Shown here: positions 59,513 through 64,000 of the stretch, piece by piece
Layout: each line of letters starts with the position of its first letter
Position numbering within the stretch: the stretch's first letter is position 1
The notes under the pieces: model-generated
Seen by the model: only the letters and a program-made list of their open reading frames with translations
Databases searched by the model: none
What the model was told of the DNA's origin: nothing
Position numbers and translations under genes: made by a program
NCBI RefSeq assembly: GCF_002865645.1
Contig: NW_020194541.1
Location: 351,181 to 415,180, forward strand
Direction of reading: 5' to 3'
DNA length: 64,000 nt
Source: Hyaloscypha bicolor E
Lineage: Eukaryota; Ascomycota; Leotiomycetes; Helotiales; Hyaloscyphaceae

Positions 59513-59956
59513 CTTTTCTAATACCTCTTATATCTTTGGGCCCTTTAAAAATATCTTTTTTTAAACTTTTAAAAAAGAGACTAACTTCTATTTAGATTCT
59601 TTTAAACTTTAGTACCTCTTTTTCTTTTTTAATATTTCCTATATCTTTAGGCCCTTTAAAAATACCCTTTTTTAAATTTCTAAAAAAGAGACTAACTTCT
59701 ATTTAAATTTCTTTAAACTTTAATACCTCTTTTTCTTTTCTAATATTTCTTATATCTTTAGGCTTTTTAAAAATATTCTCTCTTAAATTTTTAAAAAAGA
59801 GGCTAACTTTTATTTAGATTTCTCTAAACTTTAATATCTTTTTCCCTTTTCTAATATCTCTTATATTTTCAAATTCTTTAAAAGTACCTTCTTTTAAACT
59901 TCTAAAAAGAGGCTATCTTCTATTTAGATGTCTTTTTTTCTTTTTTAATATCTCTT
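59513..59956. repeat. 111-bp tandem repeat, four units
   Basis: Units start at about 59513, 59624, 59735 and 59846 with CTTTTCTAATATCTCTTATA, include a TTTAGGCCCTTTAAAAATA block and end AACTTTAATACCTCTTTTT. The last unit is shorter, and a degenerate fifth start is seen near 59940. Confidence 0.88.
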
Positions 59957-60130
59957 TTCCTTCTTTAATATTTATAAAAGCCTTTGGGCTATTACTAAAT
60001 GCCTTTATTCTTTATTTTAGAATATATACTAATATATTTTTATAGAAAATTGCCTTTCTTTTTCTAATCTCGACTTCTTTAATATATATTTTTTGGGTTA
60101 TTTAAATGTCTTTTTATTTGCTTTTATAAA

Positions 60131-63028
60131 ATATATACTAATTCTTTTAATTTTTCTTATTTTTCTTATAACTTTAATTTTAATAAGCCTTTTCTTTATA
60201 TATATATCTAGTTAGTACTAGTTCTTATAACTTATAATTAAGCTTTTTATTTATTTAATAATCGGGTATTTTATTTTACTTTTATTTTATATATTTTTAT
60301 ATATTTTATTTTTCTTTTATAATAAATTAAAACTCAAATAATATTTATTTTAAATACTTATACTTTTAAATATAAAAGTATTTTAGGAATTATAATATTT
60401 ATTATAAGTAATTTGATTTATTCTTTTTTTATAAAGCAAATTACTACTTTAAGTTTATATAAAAGTTCTAATTATTTCTCGAATTAAAATATAAAACTTT
60501 TTATTTCTATTAAATTAAATATAAGAAATAGCAAGTATCTTTAAACTAGATTATAATACTAATTAAGTACTAAAACTTTCTTTATATCTTATAAGATATT
60601 ACTTATAACTCGAGATATATTATATTTAATAAGGCTCTAATATTTAATAATTTTATAAAATAATAAAATATATTAGTATTATAATTTAGGAAAGTTTAAT
60701 TTTATAATTTTATTTATTATTTATAAGATTTTCTAGCTAATAAATTTTAATTAATAGCTAAGAAACTTATTAGTTACTTTATTTAAAGTTTCTAAAAACG
60801 GAAAGTTATTTTAATAAAGACTTAGTATTAAAAAATAAACTTAATTAATTAATTTAAATAAAGAATTTATAGTAAGAGTTTTTATATATAAATAATTTTA
60901 TATAATAAACTCAAGTTCTTGTTTCTAGTTATATAAGTAATATTATATAATAAACTCTTTCTGGCTTATTAAAATAATTCTTATTTCTAGTTATATAAAT
61001 TATAATATATAATAAACTTAAACTTTTTGAATTATTTTTTAAAAGAATTAGTAAGCTTTTCTAAATAAATTTATTAAGGCCTTGGTTTTTAAAGATATTA
61101 ATTTAGCCTTTTTACTTTTTCCTTAAATAATAATTTGGCTTTTAAGAATTATATATAAATATTGAAATAAATAAGACAATATATTATATATATTTACTTA
61201 AATAAATTAAAATAAAACTTATAAAAATTTTATAATAAAATTTATAATACTAGCCGATAAAAACTTTAATAATCTTAATAAGACTTGAATTATAAGCCTA
61301 GTTCTCGAACTTTTTATTTAATTTAAAGATTAAATAATTTATAATAAATTACTTATTATAAAATATATTATATTTTTTTCTTAAAAAGTATTAAATATTA
61401 GTAATAATCCGAAAGCCCTAAGCTCTTGAGATTCTTTATAAGTTTCGGGCTTTAAGGCTTTTCTATAACTAGCTAATTATATAAAATCATATAATTATCC
61501 GAGTTTAGTATTAATATAAAGTAATTAGTAATATTATATATATAAATATAATATAGTTTTTAATATAATTAGTCTAATATATTATATATTTATATATAAA
61601 TACTTGTAATTTTATTATTATAATATAATATATTCTTAATATAAAGATTTTTTTATAACTTCTTTTTTTAGTAATAAGAAAATACTATTAATATATAAAT
61701 TCTTTAAATATAAGTTATAATATAGAAATAAATTAGACTTTTAGAAGCCTTCTTTATATTAAAGGTATAATATATAACGCGATTTAGGTATTGAACTTAA
61801 AAGGCAAAGAATTATAAAGGCTATAATAATTATAAGATTATATAAACTTGAATGAATTTAAATATTATAAAAGTATTAAATTATATAAAAACTAATTAAC
61901 GAATATTATTTTAAAGCATTAATTATAAATTTCAAATATATATATATTTTCGTAAGAAAATTAAAATTAAAATAATACTAAGCTAATTATAAGATATAAA
62001 AAAAGCGTATTAAATATTAAGCTTATTTTTTTCTTAATTATCTTTAATTTCAGTAAATATTTCTATATAATTTATTAGATCTTATATAATAGATTTATTT
62101 GAAAGAAGTAAATTTAATTAATCTAGAAAGTTTTATAATTATAATTAAACTTTTATTTAATATAATAAGTAAAATACTAATAATAGTTCAAGTGCCTTAA
62201 ATTTTACTTGCAAAGCTAAAAATATTATTATTTATTAATTCTTTATATTTAATAAGAAAGAGAGTAATATATTTATATCTTTTATATATTTATTATTATA
62301 AAGTAATATTTATATAATTTATAAGATTAATTATAGCCTTTTTTATTTGAGAAAAAAATAATAAAATTAAAGAAAAATCTAATAGCCTATTATTATTATT
62401 ATTACTACTATTAGAATTAGCTTTAGTAATACTTTTTATAGTATTTTTTATATTATTTTATAACTTTTAGAAATTAGTAAATCTAGAAGAATTCTGGTAT
62501 ATATAAATTAATTAAATTTAAAAATAAAAAGAATTTATAAAAAAATAAAGAATAAGAGCTAGAATTAAAAAAAGGAATTATATATATATTTTTAATTACT
62601 TACTAATATATTAGATCCCTTCTTGTTTTTAAAGTCTTATATTTATATTAGTAAATAGTACTTTTCTGGGCTTTCTAAGCCTCTTTAATTTATTATTTAA
62701 TCTCTTTAAGTTATTATATTTTTTTAAGTATTTTCTAGCTTTTTATAAGTAATTTCAAAATAAAAATCTTTATATAAAGTCTTATTCAAGTATAAAATAA
62801 GAAATTTTTTTTAAATATTTTCAGAGTTTAAATATATATTATAACGAGAAAAATTAAAGATAATTTAAATAAAATTTAGTAAGATTATAAGTTTCTGGGC
62901 TCTTTTATTATTAGAACTAGTATTTTATACTAGTTTATTTATATTATTAATAAATTAATAATAGCGGATAAGTTTACTAATATAAAGAAAGAAATAAAGA
63001 AATAATTACTAAGAAATTATATTAGAAA
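60131..63028. other. AT-rich stretch, no recognisable feature
   Basis: Frames on the minus strand around 60450-60900 and 61100-61350 stay open for some length if TAA/TAG are read as Gln, so older coding relics are possible. No motif supports an assignment. I find no inverted or direct terminal repeats here. Confidence 0.4.
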
Positions 63029-63069
63029 TGTTACCCCCTGTTCGTTAATACGAGCGATTAGTTAATTGG
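63029..63069 (+). repeat. Left terminal inverted repeat of the 514-bp element
   Basis: Pairs with 63502-63542; rich in C/G and not mutated by RIP. Confidence 0.8.
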
Positions 63070-63501
63070 ACCTAAGCAAGGAGCCCGATTCGCTAATAAA
63101 AGAGCCCGATTTTAAAATAATTTATAACTTTTTAATAAAGGATAAAGGCCAAAGTTTAATTAAATAAAAAGGATTAATACTTATAAGAGACTTAAATAAT
63201 TTTTTCTTAGATTAAATTCTATTAAAGATTAAAAGATATATATAATTTTATATTTTGAAATTAAAATTATAATAAAAAGGGTTTAGAGTTCTAATAAAAG
63301 GCTAAAGCTAATATTATTTAATTAATATAATTAACTTAACTATTTCTAATAATTTGCATTAATAGGATTTTAATAATTTATGGGGTTTAAAATATTTTAG
63401 TATTTTAAAAATTTGCTCGTATTCGATCTCGTATTTATAAACCGGAGTTCGCTTAAGCAAGTGATTAAGCAATCGGGGCCCGCGATTGGGCAATGGGGAC
63501 C

Positions 63502-63542
63502 CCGATTGACTAATCACTCGTATTAACGAATAGGGGGGAACA
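63502..63542 (-). repeat. Right terminal inverted repeat of the 514-bp element
   Basis: Ends TAGGGGGGAACA. Adjacent subterminal sequence GGGGCCCGCGATTGGGCAAT is the most GC-rich patch in this part of the window. Confidence 0.8.
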
Positions 63543-64000
63543 GAAAGAATAAAAAAAACTCGATTACTTATTTTAAATTAAAAGCCATTTATTAAAAAAT
63601 ATTTATTAGAATTTATATAAAAAATTTAATAAAAGAAATAAAAGAAAACTTATTATTAATTTCTTTAAAAAATTAAAAGATTCTTTATTTAACTCTTTAA
63701 TTCTTTATATTATTAAATACCTACTTATAAAAAACTAGTTATAAAACTATAATTTATAATTTTATAAAACTAGATCCGGCTATATTTTAATTTATAAGAC
63801 TTTAAAGGGCTCTAAATAATTTATTACTAGTATAAGAAGCTATAGCCTAAAGAGTAGCCTAAATAACTCTTGCATTTATAGCCTGTTAAGCTTATATAAT
63901 AATATAAATATTATTAGAAAAGTAATTAAATTAAATAATATAGCTTATAATAAAAAGAAATATAAAAGAAAGTAATTATAAAGCTATTAAAATAAAAGAA
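63543..64000. other. AT-rich end of window, nothing recognised
   Basis: No motif or repeat seen other than GAAA following the inverted repeat. Confidence 0.45.

Larger units (their letters stand above)
59160..60130 (-). pseudogene. Minus-strand coding relic with in-frame tandem repeats
   Basis: The minus strand from about 60130 downward gives a Lys/Ile-rich frame with stops at former Gln codons. It passes through four 37-codon repeats (59513-59956) of the type KEVLKFKEIQIEVSLFFKNL and then KGPKDIGNIRK. Further on it shows a Lys-Gly-Ile-Asn repeat from 12-bp units (59245-59300). Both periods are multiples of three, which favours a protein origin. I do not recognise the family. Confidence 0.5.
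63029..63542. mobile_element. 514-bp non-autonomous element with 41-bp terminal inverted repeats
   Basis: TGTTACCCCCTGTTCGTTAA at 63029 is mirrored by the reverse complement of 63502-63542 (TGTTCCCCCCTATTCGTTAA), with 36 of 41 positions equal. GAAA flanks both sides (63025-63028, 63543-63546), a possible target duplication. Subterminal motifs GATTnnncAATCGGGG recur several times at the right end (63450-63515) and in CCCGATT form at the left (63090-63110). The 300-bp centre is AT-rich and has no coding frame. Confidence 0.8.

Noticed and set aside
1..64000. tRNA, rRNA, CRISPR arrays, riboswitches, telomere repeats or an intact host gene
   Set aside because: Scanned by eye on both strands; no cloverleaf, rRNA core motif, regularly spaced spacer array, TTAGGG-type run or uninterrupted multi-domain frame was found.

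Overview
The window looks like a gene-free, AT-rich heterochromatic block from a filamentous ascomycete (Pezizomycotina). Almost every base can be assigned to decayed transposable elements. Reading frames are visible for many kilobases only if TAA/TAG are read as former CAA/CAG (Gln) or TGG (Trp). CpA and TpG are scarce and TpA is in large excess, the signature of repeat-induced point mutation (RIP). I see no host gene, tRNA, rRNA or CRISPR array. The species cannot be named from this sequence.

Positions 1-43966 are one Ty1/copia element (Copia-1) into which other elements have inserted, one inside another. Copia-1 contains GypsyD (minus strand, 1136-38670). GypsyD contains GypsyA (plus, 6162-35687). 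GypsyA contains GypsyB (minus, 9499-17308) and a pogo/Fot1-type DNA transposon (plus, 20911-30050). The pogo element contains GypsyC, a chromodomain-bearing gypsy element (plus, 21282-28274). That is five levels. Target-site duplications support most joints: TTAAC for GypsyC, TA for pogo, TAATA for GypsyA, and AAATA/GAATA for GypsyD. Outer elements resume in frame or in domain order on the far side of each insertion.

Between GypsyD and the rest of Copia-1 lies a 526-bp piece of Copia-1 in inverted orientation (38671-39196), bounded by inverted copies of the GypsyD LTR. The target duplications are exchanged across it, as expected if recombination between a GypsyD LTR and a solo LTR inverted the segment.

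Positions 44131-58011 form a second nest. An older minus-strand gypsy element (GypsyE) carries a Tc1/mariner element (44504-45886), half of which has escaped RIP, and a second, structurally complete Copia copy (Copia-2, 50481-56685) with identical-length 298-bp LTRs and an ATAAA target duplication.

Positions 58012-64000 are extremely AT-rich. They hold a minus-strand coding relic with 111-bp (37-codon) tandem repeats near 59.5-60 kb and a 514-bp non-autonomous element with 41-bp inverted termini (63029-63542) whose ends are not mutated. The rest shows nothing I recognise.

No gene here looks functional. The value of the window is as a stratigraphic record: insertion order, RIP intensity and one LTR-mediated rearrangement can be read directly. 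The least explained parts are an extra long coding relic downstream of the GypsyA integrase, a 34-bp dyad found in unrelated elements, and the tandem-repeat coding relic near 59.5 kb.
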